This document shows positions 8,601-16,530 of a stretch of 49,758 nt of DNA, in pieces. Every line of letters starts with the position of its first letter. Within the stretch, counting starts at the first letter, position 1. The notes under the pieces were generated by a model that saw only the letters and a program-made list of their open reading frames with translations, ran no database searches and was not told where the DNA came from. Source of the stretch: an uncultured Verrucomicrobiota bacterium. Its GTDB lineage: Bacteria; Verrucomicrobiota; Kiritimatiellia; CAJWTS01. The stretch is from contig CAJWTS010000022.1 of the NCBI GenBank assembly GCA_913047795.1, positions 1 to 49,758 on the forward strand, written 5' to 3'. The translations under genes were made by a program, and so were the position numbers.

Positions 8601-8962
8601 TCCCCGGCTCGGGCGGCTACGTGGGCATGGATGGACGTAAGGTGTTCGTTAAGGCGGTACGCTGTATGTCCGAAATGCTGATTGCTGCCTGCGAGCAGAG
8701 CGCTATAAGAGTTGAAGACCTTGATATGATCGTGTCGCACCAGGCCAATCAACGCATCATCGATGCGATCCAGAAGCGTGTGCGCCTCCCCAAGGAGAAG
8801 CTGTATACCAATATTCGAAGACTCGGGAACACGTCTTCAACAAGTATTCCACAGTGTCTGAATGACATTCTGGCGACGGCGCCGGGCGGTCAGCATTTCG
8901 GTCTCTGTGCCTTCGGGGGCGGATTCACATTTGGCGCCGGAATCCTGAAGACGGTCGACTGA
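5603..8962 (+). CDS. fusion protein: 2-oxoacid dehydrogenase E1 alpha + E1 beta + lipoyl domain + ketoacyl synthase III
   Basis: An 1119-residue protein joining enzymes that are normally separate. GTG 5603 is the start, with AAGGGG five bases upstream. Residues about 15-300: E1 alpha of the branched-chain/pyruvate type, with the thiamine diphosphate motif GDG at 151-153 and its Asn at 181. About 345-672: E1 beta (GEDIGDPKGDVFG, PLAEATIVG, CGGYRPG, FHAQTLES with the conserved His). About 686-763: a lipoyl domain with Lys725 in the DADKA motif. About 764-805: a Ser/Thr/Gly-rich linker. About 806-1119: a full KAS III (FabH-like) with the Cys914-His1046-Asn1076 triad (AACSGY, SHQANQ, LGNTSS). No E2 acyltransferase core is present. 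Known chemistry of the parts: oxidative decarboxylation of a branched 2-oxoacid, and condensation of an acyl primer with malonyl-ACP. Direct transfer between them is my inference. Confidence 0.92.
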   Translation: MSAEQETVSSDKKSAVFLELYRSMIEAREVDTVEEELVTRGEAFFTVSGAGHEGSVALNPYLTEHDWLHCHYRDKALMLSRGVTSRLFMQSVLCKGDGHSAGRQMSAHLSDPAHHVLSLSGPVGNSALQAAGVAGAVKNREGHPIVLCSMGDGTSQQGEVLEAIGEAVRWQLPVLFLVEDNAYSISVPTPGMTFFSTPDGAPETFYGLPLHHVNGWDLPACHTLFGTVVAEMRQTRKPAIVVMKTERLANHTNADDQTVYREETEISNALESGDPITHLTTWLVENGVELDELEDIRRGIAARVRRECEETLEEDEPEATAEAARPLAPELSDPANEYRGTDADGQLTMLEAIRGVLRHRLDADDRVWLYGEDIGDPKGDVFGVTRGLSTAHPDRVINSPLAEATIVGVSIGRALAGQRPVAFLQFADFLPIAFNQIVSELGSMYWRTDGGWECPVIIMITCGGYRPGLGPFHAQTLESVAAHTPGVDVVMPYTAADAAGLLNTAFESGRPTLFFYPKNCLNDREQTTSPDVVKQIVPLGRARIACEGSDISLIGWGNTVAFCLEAATHLGGAGISAEVLDLRSMAPWDREAVIRSAEKTGRVLVAHEDNHTCGFGAEVLSTIAEAVVRPLVLRRVTRADTYVPFNFGNQLEVLPSTARVLAEAAEMCDLDLSWEMPSDPANDNYIVEALGSSPADESMEVTSWKVEEGATVETGDLLAEIDADKATVELTAPVSGIVRRILVGVGIRQKVGTPIMEIEVPSGVRKRTIKTTGLTGTPILKPRRGASTTSSSGGRVETTVAVALPALARSSRIVTNEELAVNFESQTADDIRDRTGIEERRWVAEGEDALSLAVDAARRLLKQESLDIRDLDLVICSTGTPQAITPSMACAILGTLTEGDDTARVQAYDINAACSGYLYALQSAYDYLQSQPRGKVMIVTTEVLSPYLNRDDFDTSIIFGDAASATLLGSLEHLSGAKATVRRPILSAEGDIHSRITVPFPGSGGYVGMDGRKVFVKAVRCMSEMLIAACEQSAIRVEDLDMIVSHQANQRIIDAIQKRVRLPKEKLYTNIRRLGNTSSTSIPQCLNDILATAPGGQHFGLCAFGGGFTFGAGILKTVD

Positions 8963-9056
8963 CGATTCCGGGGCCTCTGGATGCCCGTCCGATCGTATCG
9001 TAAGTTCCGCTCAACCGCCCTGAAAGCCGGCTTCACGCTACGCATGACCGATGGGT

Positions 9057-9138
9057 TGCGCTGAGCCCGGCGACGTTCGCCGCGTTTTAGGCAGGATCAC
9101 ATTCGAGCTACGGACTGCGGCTGCAGTTCTCGTTATAC
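9057..9138 (+). repeat. dispersed intergenic repeat, copy A
   Basis: The first 53 bases (9057-9109) align without gaps to 42964-43016, 43 of 53 identical, including shared blocks CGACGTTCGCCG and GATCACAT. Weaker similarity continues for about 20 further bases (GCGGC...GTTC). Both copies lie between genes and encode nothing recognisable. With the hairpin just downstream it fills most of the 283-base gap between the fusion gene and gltB (8963-9245). Confidence 0.65.
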
Positions 9139-9165
9139 GGTCGGGTTTAGTAGAAACGGCTGGAC

Positions 9166-9224
9166 AAGGTCCGTCCCCGGTCAATATAGTGGCTGGCTCT
9201 CTTCCAGCGGGGGACGGGACCTTT
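9166..9224. repeat. REP-like inverted repeat upstream of gltB
   Basis: AAGGTCCGTCCCC (9166-9178) pairs with GGGGACGGGACCTT (within 9209-9223) with one bulged base, around a 30-base loop that holds its own hairpin, GCTGG/CCAGC (near 9192-9208). The GGGACGGGACCTTTGACC type of sequence resembles extragenic palindromes in many bacteria. It lies 22 bases before the gltB start, so it would fold in the leader of the mRNA. Confidence 0.55.
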
Positions 9225-9245
9225 GACCCCTTCGTGGGACTGAAT

Positions 9246-12200
9246 ATGAACGAATACTGTCCACTACCAAAGCGGCAGGGCCTTTACGACCCTGCATACG
9301 AGCACGACGCCTGCGGGGTCGGGTTTATCGTCGATATCGAAGGCCGACGCAGTCACGACCTCATTGGGAAGGCGTACGAAATCCTTATGAATCTCGATCA
9401 TCGGGGCGCCTGCGGGTGCGAGGCAAACACCGGTGACGGAGCGGGTATGCTCTTTCAACTTCCGGACCGCTTCTTCCGTCAATCGTCCGGCCTCGAACTT
9501 CCCGGTGCCGGCGACTATGGCGTTGGCATGGTGTTCTTGCCGCAAGACGAGGCCCAGCGATCAGAATGCATAGCGATTCTCGAAGGATCCATCGGGGAAG
9601 AAGGCATGCGGGTACTCGGATGGCGCGACGTCCCGACCGATCCGAGCGACTTGGGCCGTTCGGCGCGAAACCGCGAGCCGGTGATACGGCAGCTCTTCAT
9701 CGGCCGGTCGGATCCCGGTGGCGATGCACTTGCCTTCGAACGTCGTCTATATATCGCGCGCCGTGTGGCCGAAACCCGCATCATGGAGTCGGGAATGTCG
9801 CAGCGGGACCTTTTTTACCTGCCAAGTATGTCCGCCCGGACAATCGTATATAAAGGAATGCTGCGCACCGGACAGTTGCTCGAATATTATCCCGATCTGT
9901 CCGATCCAAACATGGAATCGGCCATCGTGCTGGTGCATTCCCGGTTTTCAACGAATACGTTTCCGAGTTGGGACCTGGCGCATCCGTACCGCTACATCAT
10001 TCACAACGGTGAGATTAATACGATCCGAGGTAACGAAAATTGGATGCGCGCCAGACAGGCGCGTTTCGTTTCCGAGCATCTCGGCGAGGACGTCGAGAAA
10101 CTCTTTCCCGTTATCGATCCGGCGGGAAGTGACTCCGGTCGTTTCGACAATGGCCTTGAACTGCTCTTCATGGCCGGATGGTCTTTGCCGCACGCCATGA
10201 TGATGATGATCCCCGAGCCCTGGCTAAAGGATAGCTTCATGGGGGACGAGCGCAGGGCGTTTTACGAATACCATAGCTGCTTGATGGAACCCTGGGATGG
10301 GCCGGCGTCGATCGCCTTTACGGATGGTGAGGTCGTTGGCGCCGTGCTTGATCGCAACGGGCTGCGCCCCTCGCGCTATTACGTCACCAAGAGCGGGTAC
10401 GTGATCTTGGCATCCGAGGTCGGCGTGCTGGATATGCCCGCGGACGATATCGAATACAAGGGTCGGCTGGAACCCGGTCGCATGTTCCTTGTGGATACGA
10501 CGAAGGGTCGCATCATCGCCGACGACGAGCTCAAGCGCGAGATCACGACGCAACAGCCGTACCGCGCCTGGCTGAATGAGCATGTGGTGGACCTGCGTGA
10601 GCTTTCGCCGAAGGGCGAGGTGCCCGCCTTCGAGCCCGCAACACTCCTGGCGCGCCAGACAGCCCTGGGTTACTCCTTTGAAGAAATCCGTATGCTGCTC
10701 TTGCCGATGGCCAAGACAGGCGTCGAGGCACGCGGATCAATGGGCAACGACGCTCCGCTGGCCGTATTGTCGGATCGGCCTCAAACGCTCTATGCATATT
10801 TCAAGCAGCTGTTTGCCCAGGTGACGAACCCGCCGATCGATGCGATCCGCGAGGAACTGGTTACATCGTCGCAGATGATGCTGGGGCCGGAGGGCAACCT
10901 GCTCGAGCCCAACGCCGACGCCTGTCGCAAGATCCGACTGGCCTCTCCCATCTTAACCAGCGAAGATTTTCAACGATTGCTCAATGCGGGCGAAGCCGGG
11001 TACCGGGTCGCGGTCTTGCCCCTTCTCTGGCGTGCCTCGGAGGGGGATAAGGGGCTGGAAGCGGCCATGGATGCGCTCTGCTCCGCCGCCAGTGCCGCGA
11101 TTGATGATGGGGCCGAGATCCTTGTGCTCTCGGACCGTGGGATCGACGCTGAGTACGCCGCGATTCCGGCCCTGCTGGCCACCGGTGGTCTGCATCATCA
11201 CTTGATCCGCAACGAAAACCGAACCCAGGTGGGACTCGTGCTCGAAACCGGCGAACCCAAGGAGATCCATCACTTCGCCCTCCTGATCGGCTACGGCGCG
11301 ACGGCCATTAATCCGTACATGGCCCTCGAAACGATCGACGAGACAATTCGCGACGGCCTCTTGACCGAGATTAATTTCGATACCGCGGCTGCTAATTACG
11401 TGAAGGCGGCAACCAAGGGCGTGGTTAAGGTGCTATCTAAGATGGGAATCTCGACCATTGCGAGTTACTGCGGCGCGCAGATTTTCGAGGCACTGGGCCT
11501 GAGCCAGTCCTTCGTCGATCAGTATTTCAGCAGGACGGCAACCCGTCTCGAGGGCATCGGCATCGAGCAGGTGGCCCGCGAGACGCTCATGCGTCATCAT
11601 TATGCCTTTGCCGAGCGGGGCACGAACGGTCACGCCTTGGATCCCGGCGGCGACTACCAGTGGCGCCGCGACGGGGAACGGCATCTCTTTCACCCGCGCA
11701 CGATCCATCGCCTGCAGACGGCCTGCGAGCGTGCGGACTACGCCGCGTTCAAGGAATACAGTGGTCTGGTTGACGACCAGCTGCGCGAGCACTACACCCT
11801 GCGCGGCTTGCTTGACTTCGTCACGCCGGCCGATCCGGTTCCGATCGACGAGGTCGAATCCGTGCAGGAGATTTGCAGGCGCTTTAAAACGGGCGCCATG
11901 TCTTACGGATCCATCAGCCGGGAGGCGCACGAGACCCTGGCCGTTGCGATGAACCGGATCGGCGGCAAGAGCAACACCGGGGAGGGCGGTGAGGGTTCGG
12001 ATCGATTCACGCCCGATGAAAACGGGGACCTGCGGCGCAGTGCAATTAAGCAGGTCGCCTCCGGGCGTTTTGGCGTCACCAGTGAGTACCTCGTCAACTC
12101 CGATGAATTGCAGATCAAGATGGCGCAGGGCGCGAAACCCGGCGAAGGCGGAGAGTTGCCGGGCCGCAAGGTCTATCCCTGGATCGCGAAAGTGCGCGGC

Positions 12201-13835
12201 TCGACCCCCGGCGTGGGCCTGATCTCGCCGCCCCCGCACCATGACATCTATTCCATCGAAGACCTTGCGGAACTGATCCACGATCTAAAGAATGCGAATC
12301 GGCATGCGCGGATCAATGTCAAGCTGGTCTCTGAGGTTGGGGTGGGCACCATTGCGGCCGGCGTTTCGAAGGGGCACGCGGATGTGATCCTGATCAGTGG
12401 TGCTGACGGCGGCACGGGCGCATCGCCGCAGACGAGTATTAAACACGCCGGCCTGCCCTGGGAGCTCGGCTTGGCCGAGGCGCACCAGACGTTGGTCCTC
12501 AATGATCTGCGGAGTCGAATCGTGCTCGAGACGGACGGACAGCTTAAGACCGGTCGCGACGTCGTGATCGCCTGTTTGCTGGGAGCCGAGGAATTCGGCT
12601 TCTCAACTGCGCCCCTCGTTACGATGGGCTGCATCATGATGCGTGTCTGTCATCTCGACACCTGTCCCGTCGGCGTCGCCACACAGGATCCGGAGCTCCG
12701 TGCGCGATTCCGGGGCAAAGCGGAACATGTCGTCAATTTCATGCACTTCATCGCCGCCGAAATGCGCGAGATCATGGCCGAGCTCGGGTTTCGTTCGATT
12801 AACGAGATGATCGGACGCGTTGACCGGTTGAAACGGCGCGACGATGTCGGGCATTGGAAAGCACGGCACCTGGACTTTAGCCGCATCCTGCATTGGCCGG
12901 ACCGTGAAGCGGAGGTCGGTCGCTATCGGCAGATCGACCAGGATCATGGCCTGGCGCGTTCACTCGATGATACGACGTTGACCGCGATTTGCCGTCCCGC
13001 CCTTGAGACGGGAGAGAAGGTAGAGGCCGAGTTGCAGATCAGGAACACCCATCGCGTCGTTGGCACGATGACAGGCGCTGAAGTGACGCGCCGTTACGGT
13101 GCTGCCGGTTTGCCGGAAGATACGATCACGATTCGTTTCAAGGGATCCGCGGGTCAGAGCTTCGCCGGCTTTATGCCCTGCGGCATGACCTTCCTGCTGG
13201 AGGGTGACGCCAACGACTACTTCGGCAAGGGCCTTTCGGGTGGCAAGGTGGCCGTTTTCCCGTCGCCCGGATCAACCTTCACCGCGGAGGAGAACATCAT
13301 TATCGGTAACGTCGGCCTTTACGGCGCCACCGGCGGCCAGGCATACGTGCGTGGCGTCGCCGGCGAACGTTTCTGTGTCCGCAACAGCGGCGCGACGGCG
13401 GTCGTTGAGGGCGTGGGCGATCATGCCTGTGAATACATGACCGGCGGACGCGTTGCCGTGCTGGGTGATACGGGGCGTAACTTCGCGGCCGGTATGTCCG
13501 GCGGTGTGGCCTATATCTGGGACACAACTGACCGTTTCGCGGCGCGTTGCAATTCGGATTTCGTGACACTCGAGCCGCTGCACGATCATGACCGGATCGT
13601 CCTGAAGGGGATGATCGAAGATCACGTTGGGTATACGGACAGTGAGCGCGGCAGACGCCTGCTGGGAGACTGGGAGACGTCACATTCGTCGTTCATCAAG
13701 GTGATGCCGACGGACTTTGCGCGTGCCAACAAAGCGCATGGACGCGCCATAGCAAATGGTCTCGAAGGTGACGACGCATGGATGGCCGCATTCCGTGAAA
13801 ACATGATGGACGCGGCAAGAGCTACAGGGAACTAG
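9246..13835 (+). CDS. gltB: glutamate synthase large subunit GltB
   Basis: The large subunit of glutamate synthase, which converts glutamine and 2-oxoglutarate to two glutamates in the cytoplasm. ATG 9246 (1529 residues, normal for the family) is chosen because the family's N-terminal propeptide starts here; the open frame extends to 9051 but that part is not conserved. Cys23 (HDACGVGF) is the expected nucleophile of the class II glutaminase domain after propeptide removal. The central domain runs to about residue 780, the FMN synthase domain from about 850 ([17 protein letters not shown]). The 3Fe-4S cluster cysteines are Cys1129, Cys1135 and Cys1140. The C-terminal GXGXG beta-helix domain is complete. 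gltD follows 158 bases later. Confidence 0.96.
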   Translation: MNEYCPLPKRQGLYDPAYEHDACGVGFIVDIEGRRSHDLIGKAYEILMNLDHRGACGCEANTGDGAGMLFQLPDRFFRQSSGLELPGAGDYGVGMVFLPQDEAQRSECIAILEGSIGEEGMRVLGWRDVPTDPSDLGRSARNREPVIRQLFIGRSDPGGDALAFERRLYIARRVAETRIMESGMSQRDLFYLPSMSARTIVYKGMLRTGQLLEYYPDLSDPNMESAIVLVHSRFSTNTFPSWDLAHPYRYIIHNGEINTIRGNENWMRARQARFVSEHLGEDVEKLFPVIDPAGSDSGRFDNGLELLFMAGWSLPHAMMMMIPEPWLKDSFMGDERRAFYEYHSCLMEPWDGPASIAFTDGEVVGAVLDRNGLRPSRYYVTKSGYVILASEVGVLDMPADDIEYKGRLEPGRMFLVDTTKGRIIADDELKREITTQQPYRAWLNEHVVDLRELSPKGEVPAFEPATLLARQTALGYSFEEIRMLLLPMAKTGVEARGSMGNDAPLAVLSDRPQTLYAYFKQLFAQVTNPPIDAIREELVTSSQMMLGPEGNLLEPNADACRKIRLASPILTSEDFQRLLNAGEAGYRVAVLPLLWRASEGDKGLEAAMDALCSAASAAIDDGAEILVLSDRGIDAEYAAIPALLATGGLHHHLIRNENRTQVGLVLETGEPKEIHHFALLIGYGATAINPYMALETIDETIRDGLLTEINFDTAAANYVKAATKGVVKVLSKMGISTIASYCGAQIFEALGLSQSFVDQYFSRTATRLEGIGIEQVARETLMRHHYAFAERGTNGHALDPGGDYQWRRDGERHLFHPRTIHRLQTACERADYAAFKEYSGLVDDQLREHYTLRGLLDFVTPADPVPIDEVESVQEICRRFKTGAMSYGSISREAHETLAVAMNRIGGKSNTGEGGEGSDRFTPDENGDLRRSAIKQVASGRFGVTSEYLVNSDELQIKMAQGAKPGEGGELPGRKVYPWIAKVRGSTPGVGLISPPPHHDIYSIEDLAELIHDLKNANRHARINVKLVSEVGVGTIAAGVSKGHADVILISGADGGTGASPQTSIKHAGLPWELGLAEAHQTLVLNDLRSRIVLETDGQLKTGRDVVIACLLGAEEFGFSTAPLVTMGCIMMRVCHLDTCPVGVATQDPELRARFRGKAEHVVNFMHFIAAEMREIMAELGFRSINEMIGRVDRLKRRDDVGHWKARHLDFSRILHWPDREAEVGRYRQIDQDHGLARSLDDTTLTAICRPALETGEKVEAELQIRNTHRVVGTMTGAEVTRRYGAAGLPEDTITIRFKGSAGQSFAGFMPCGMTFLLEGDANDYFGKGLSGGKVAVFPSPGSTFTAEENIIIGNVGLYGATGGQAYVRGVAGERFCVRNSGATAVVEGVGDHACEYMTGGRVAVLGDTGRNFAAGMSGGVAYIWDTTDRFAARCNSDFVTLEPLHDHDRIVLKGMIEDHVGYTDSERGRRLLGDWETSHSSFIKVMPTDFARANKAHGRAIANGLEGDDAWMAAFRENMMDAARATGN

Positions 13836-13993
13836 CGTGAAATTGATGCAGCGTAGTCGAGAGAGTCAATCGAGTCTGTGCTCCCGAATAGAAAGAGCCG
13901 GGATGCACGATGCGGGATGTCGTTCCATGTGCGCGCGATGCGCTCTGGTTCACGGCAGGCGGGGCGAGAGCATTAATTTGGAGGGAATGCACC

Positions 13994-15481
13994 GTGGGTG
14001 ATCCCAGAGGTTTCATGGAGCTTGAGCGTGAATTGCCGGGCGACCGGGATCCGCTTGAGCGCATCGCGGACTGGGGCGAGTTTCATGATCACATGCCCGA
14101 GTCCAAGTTGCGCCAGCAGGGTTCCCGTTGCATGGACTGCGGCGTGCCTTTCTGCCATACCGGAACATTGATCGGCGGTATGGCGTCCGGATGCCCGATC
14201 AACAATCTCATTCCGGAGTGGAACGACCTCGTCTACCGCGGGCTATGGCGCGAGGCGCTCGAGCGCCTGCATAAAACCAACAATTTCCCCGAGTTCACCG
14301 GGCGGGTCTGTCCCGCGCCCTGTGAAGGCTCCTGCGTGCTGGGCATCAATGACCCGGCGGTGACGATCAAGCACATCGAAAACGCAATCGTGGATCGTGG
14401 TTTTGATGAAGGCTGGATCGTGCCGGAACCACCGGGCCGGCGCACGGGCAAGAAGGTCGCTGTGGTCGGCTCGGGGCCGGCGGGACTCTCTTGCGCGGCG
14501 CAATTGAATCGGGCCGGACATCGGGTGACGGTGTATGAGCGGGACGATCGGATTGGCGGTCTCCTCATGTACGGGATTCCAAACATGAAGCTGGACAAGC
14601 AGAAAGTCGTGCAGCGCCGCGTCGACCTGCTGGCGGCCGAAGGCATCACCTTTGTTACGTCAACCGAGATAGGGAAAGATTTACCGGCCGCGCAACTCAT
14701 GCGTGAGTTCGACGCTGTTGTGCTCTGCGGGGGTGCCACGAAGCCGCGCGATCTTCCCGTGCCGGGTCGCGAGCTTGAGGGCATTCATATGGCCATGGAT
14801 TTTCTTCGTGCCAATACTAAGAGTCTCCTGGACAGTGAGCATACGGATGGGAACTACATCTCCGCCGCCGAGAAGGACGTGATCGTCATCGGGGGAGGGG
14901 ATACGGGCACGGATTGCGTCGGGACTTCGATGCGCCACGGCTGCCGATCGCTGAATCAGTTTGAGATTCTCCCTCGTCCTCCGGAGGCGCGTGCCGCCGA
15001 TAACCCATGGCCCGAATGGCCGAAGATATACCTGATGGACTACGGCCAAGAGGAGGCCGCGGCCAAGTTTGGAGGCGATCCACGATCCTACTGCCTGATG
15101 ACAAAGGGATTTGTGGCGGATGCGCAGGGAGAGGTCAGTGCCTTGCGCACGGTCGAGATCGAATGGAACAAGGGCGGCAACGGCAGCTCGCCCTTTAACG
15201 AATTGCCGGGCACCGAAAAGGAATGGCCGGCGCAACTCGTGCTGCTCGCGATGGGATTTCTTGGACCCGAAGATACCGTGCTCGATCAACTCGACGTGGA
15301 ACGTGACCAGCGGTCGAACGCCAAGGCCGAACACGAGGTCTATACGACCAATGTCGACGGCGTCTTTGCCGCCGGTGATATGAGGCGCGGCCAGAGCCTG
15401 ATCGTCTGGGCGATCAATGAGGGTCGTGGGGCCGCGCGTGAATGCGATCGCTGGTTAATGGGCGAGACAACCCTGCCCTAA
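13994..15481 (+). CDS. gltD: glutamate synthase small subunit GltD
   Basis: The 495-residue FAD- and NAD(P)H-binding subunit that supplies electrons to GltB. GTG 13994 ([14 protein letters not shown]) matches the family's usual N-terminus and is preceded by GGAGGG eight bases upstream; the frame is open further back but not conserved. The N-terminal 4Fe-4S ligands are present (Cys46, Cys49, Cys54, Cys67 and the CPAPCEGSC group at 106-114). The FAD-binding [10 protein letters not shown] and NAD(P)H-binding GGGDTGTDC motifs follow, and the C-terminal [13 protein letters not shown] pattern is intact. It is the natural partner of the gene upstream. Confidence 0.96.
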   Translation: MGDPRGFMELERELPGDRDPLERIADWGEFHDHMPESKLRQQGSRCMDCGVPFCHTGTLIGGMASGCPINNLIPEWNDLVYRGLWREALERLHKTNNFPEFTGRVCPAPCEGSCVLGINDPAVTIKHIENAIVDRGFDEGWIVPEPPGRRTGKKVAVVGSGPAGLSCAAQLNRAGHRVTVYERDDRIGGLLMYGIPNMKLDKQKVVQRRVDLLAAEGITFVTSTEIGKDLPAAQLMREFDAVVLCGGATKPRDLPVPGRELEGIHMAMDFLRANTKSLLDSEHTDGNYISAAEKDVIVIGGGDTGTDCVGTSMRHGCRSLNQFEILPRPPEARAADNPWPEWPKIYLMDYGQEEAAAKFGGDPRSYCLMTKGFVADAQGEVSALRTVEIEWNKGGNGSSPFNELPGTEKEWPAQLVLLAMGFLGPEDTVLDQLDVERDQRSNAKAEHEVYTTNVDGVFAAGDMRRGQSLIVWAINEGRGAARECDRWLMGETTLP

Positions 15482-15505
15482 CACCCGGGCGTATATCGAT
15501 TCTCC

Positions 15506-15523
15506 AATAGCGAAGCCGCTATT
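15506..15523. terminator. possible shared hairpin between convergent gltD and yceI-like gene
   Basis: AATAGCG (15506-15512) and CGCTATT (15517-15523) form a perfect 7-bp stem with a four-base loop between two convergent genes. It overlaps the stop of the minus-strand gene. On the plus strand a pyrimidine-rich stretch follows but there is no true T-run, so this is a weak terminator candidate. Confidence 0.35.
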
Positions 15524-16154
15524 CCTGCTTCTTTCTCTGTTCCACCGCCTCGATCTCGATCATGGCGCGCACGGTGTTGCCGACCTGGGGAGTTCGGCCC
15601 CGCATGGTCTTGCTGTAAAGCATGCCGTAGGCCTTGCGATCAATGTTGGCGGTCATGCTTAAGCCGATGCGTTTTCTCTTCCATGGATCCGTGCGCGGAC
15701 CCGAAAAGACGCAGTGCAGGGAGACGGGAAGTGTCTTGCCCAGCATGCTGAGATCTCCGTTTAGGACAAAGGAACCCTTCTTTATCTCCTCGACGCCGGT
15801 CGACTCAAAAATGATCTCGGCGTGCTTGACGACGTCAAGGAACTCGGCCTCACGCAAATGCGCGTCCCGCCCGGGGTGATGCGTATTGATGCTGCTCGCC
15901 TGAATCGTGATGCGGGCCTTGATCGATGATGTGTCGCGTCTGTCCATCGCGATCTGGCCCTCGAAGGTGTCGAAGCGCCCACGCAAGTTCCCCACGTCGA
16001 GATGACGAATACTGAATCCGATTTCGCTATGTTCGGGGTCGATGCGGTAAAGACCCTCGGAATGGCTCTGGACGATCGATAGTAAAAACGCAGCAACGAC
16101 CGCGAGAGCATACGAACTGGATCGTCTAGTGGGTGTGGCGCGAAATCGTAGCAT
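15519..16154 (-). CDS. exported YceI-like protein
   Basis: A 211-residue member of the YceI family, lipocalin-like beta-barrels thought to bind isoprenoid or other lipids in the periplasm. The pattern YRIDPEHSEIGFSIRHLDVGNLRGRF, followed by F-x-G-x-I, the HHPGRDAHLREAEFLDV stretch and I-x-F-x-S-T-G, is characteristic. Residues 1-34 hold a basic N-terminus, a hydrophobic core (ALAVVAAFLLSIV) and a likely signal peptidase site. ATG 16154 has GGAG six bases upstream; a GTG four codons earlier is less likely. It lies 45 bases behind tRNA-Cys on the same strand. Ligand unknown. Confidence 0.88.
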   Translation of the reverse strand: MLRFRATPTRRSSSYALAVVAAFLLSIVQSHSEGLYRIDPEHSEIGFSIRHLDVGNLRGRFDTFEGQIAMDRRDTSSIKARITIQASSINTHHPGRDAHLREAEFLDVVKHAEIIFESTGVEEIKKGSFVLNGDLSMLGKTLPVSLHCVFSGPRTDPWKRKRIGLSMTANIDRKAYGMLYSKTMRGRTPQVGNTVRAMIEIEAVEQRKKQE

Positions 16155-16198
16155 CCTGGGCTCCACGCATCGTGGCTACTGCAGATATCAGTGCAAAG

Positions 16199-16272
16199 TG
16201 GAGGCGCGAATGGGAATTGAACCCATGTAGCAGGTTTTGCAGACCCGTGCCTAACCACTCGGCCATCGCGCC
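16199..16272 (-). tRNA. tRNA-Cys (GCA anticodon), CCA encoded
   Basis: Read on the minus strand, the acceptor stem GGCGCGA pairs with TCGCGCC. The anticodon loop CTGCAAA carries GCA, and the T-loop is TTCAATT. Discriminator U73 is typical of tRNA-Cys, and the gene encodes its own CCA end. Length 74 with CCA. It lies between the 29-residue basic protein gene and the YceI-like gene, all in the same direction. Confidence 0.95.
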
Positions 16273-16294
16273 GTGATGCGGGATTCAGACGTCG

Positions 16295-16384
16295 CTATTT
16301 GCCGGCTTTGGTCGCAGATTTCTTACGCTTTGCGCGACGAATCCGGCGTTGACGCTTGAGTCGTTTTCGTAGTTGTTGTCCCAT
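16295..16384 (-). CDS. very small, strongly basic protein (29 residues)
   Basis: A 29-residue open frame beginning MGQQLRKRLKRQRR and ending in KAGK; 15 of 29 residues are Arg or Lys. It resembles short Lys/Arg-rich proteins of PVC and related bacteria that start MG-x-QL-x-K-x-x-KR, which I take to be nucleic-acid- or ribosome-associated by composition, in the manner of Thx; no function is established here. It has no Shine-Dalgarno sequence, but the promoter at 16398-16426 would give a leader of only about seven bases, so translation may be nearly leaderless. tRNA-Cys follows 22 bases downstream and may be processed from the same transcript. Confidence 0.6.
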   Translation of the reverse strand: MGQQLRKRLKRQRRIRRAKRKKSATKAGK

Positions 16385-16397
16385 AATGAAGCCAATC

Positions 16398-16426
16398 AAG
16401 GTATCGCGTAGGATCGACCGTGTCAA
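16398..16426 (-). promoter_or_regulatory. sigma-70-type promoter for the 29-residue gene and tRNA-Cys
   Basis: On the minus strand, a perfect TTGACA (complement of 16421-16426) is followed after 17 bases by TACCTT (complement of 16398-16403). The -10 is weak (3 of 6). The predicted start near 16391 lies only about seven bases before the ATG at 16384. Confidence 0.42.
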
Positions 16427-16441
16427 GGTGTCCGCTTCGAA

Positions 16442-16469
16442 TTGACATCTTGCGGCTTCAAGCTAGACT
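16442..16469 (+). promoter_or_regulatory. sigma-70-type promoter of the helical-repeat lipoprotein gene
   Basis: A perfect TTGACA (16442-16447), 16 bases, then TAGACT (16464-16469). Start predicted near 16476 with a leader of about 55 bases and a GGAGGT ribosome binding site at 16521-16526. It is divergent from the promoter of the basic protein, leaving 15 bases between the two -35 boxes. Confidence 0.55.
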
Positions 16470-16530
16470 TCGCGCGATTCGTTTTAAAAGTTGGAGGGCT
16501 AACGGAAACCCGTTGCCTGAGGAGGTCATC

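Noticed and set aside
7694..8752. Minus-strand open frame of 352 codons opposite the E1/KAS III fusion
   Set aside because: The plus strand encodes conserved catalytic motifs throughout; the minus frame has no recognisable domain.
9051..9245. N-terminal extension of gltB to 9051
   Set aside because: The extension is not conserved in glutamate synthases and contains the intergenic repeat and hairpin; ATG 9246 fits the propeptide start.
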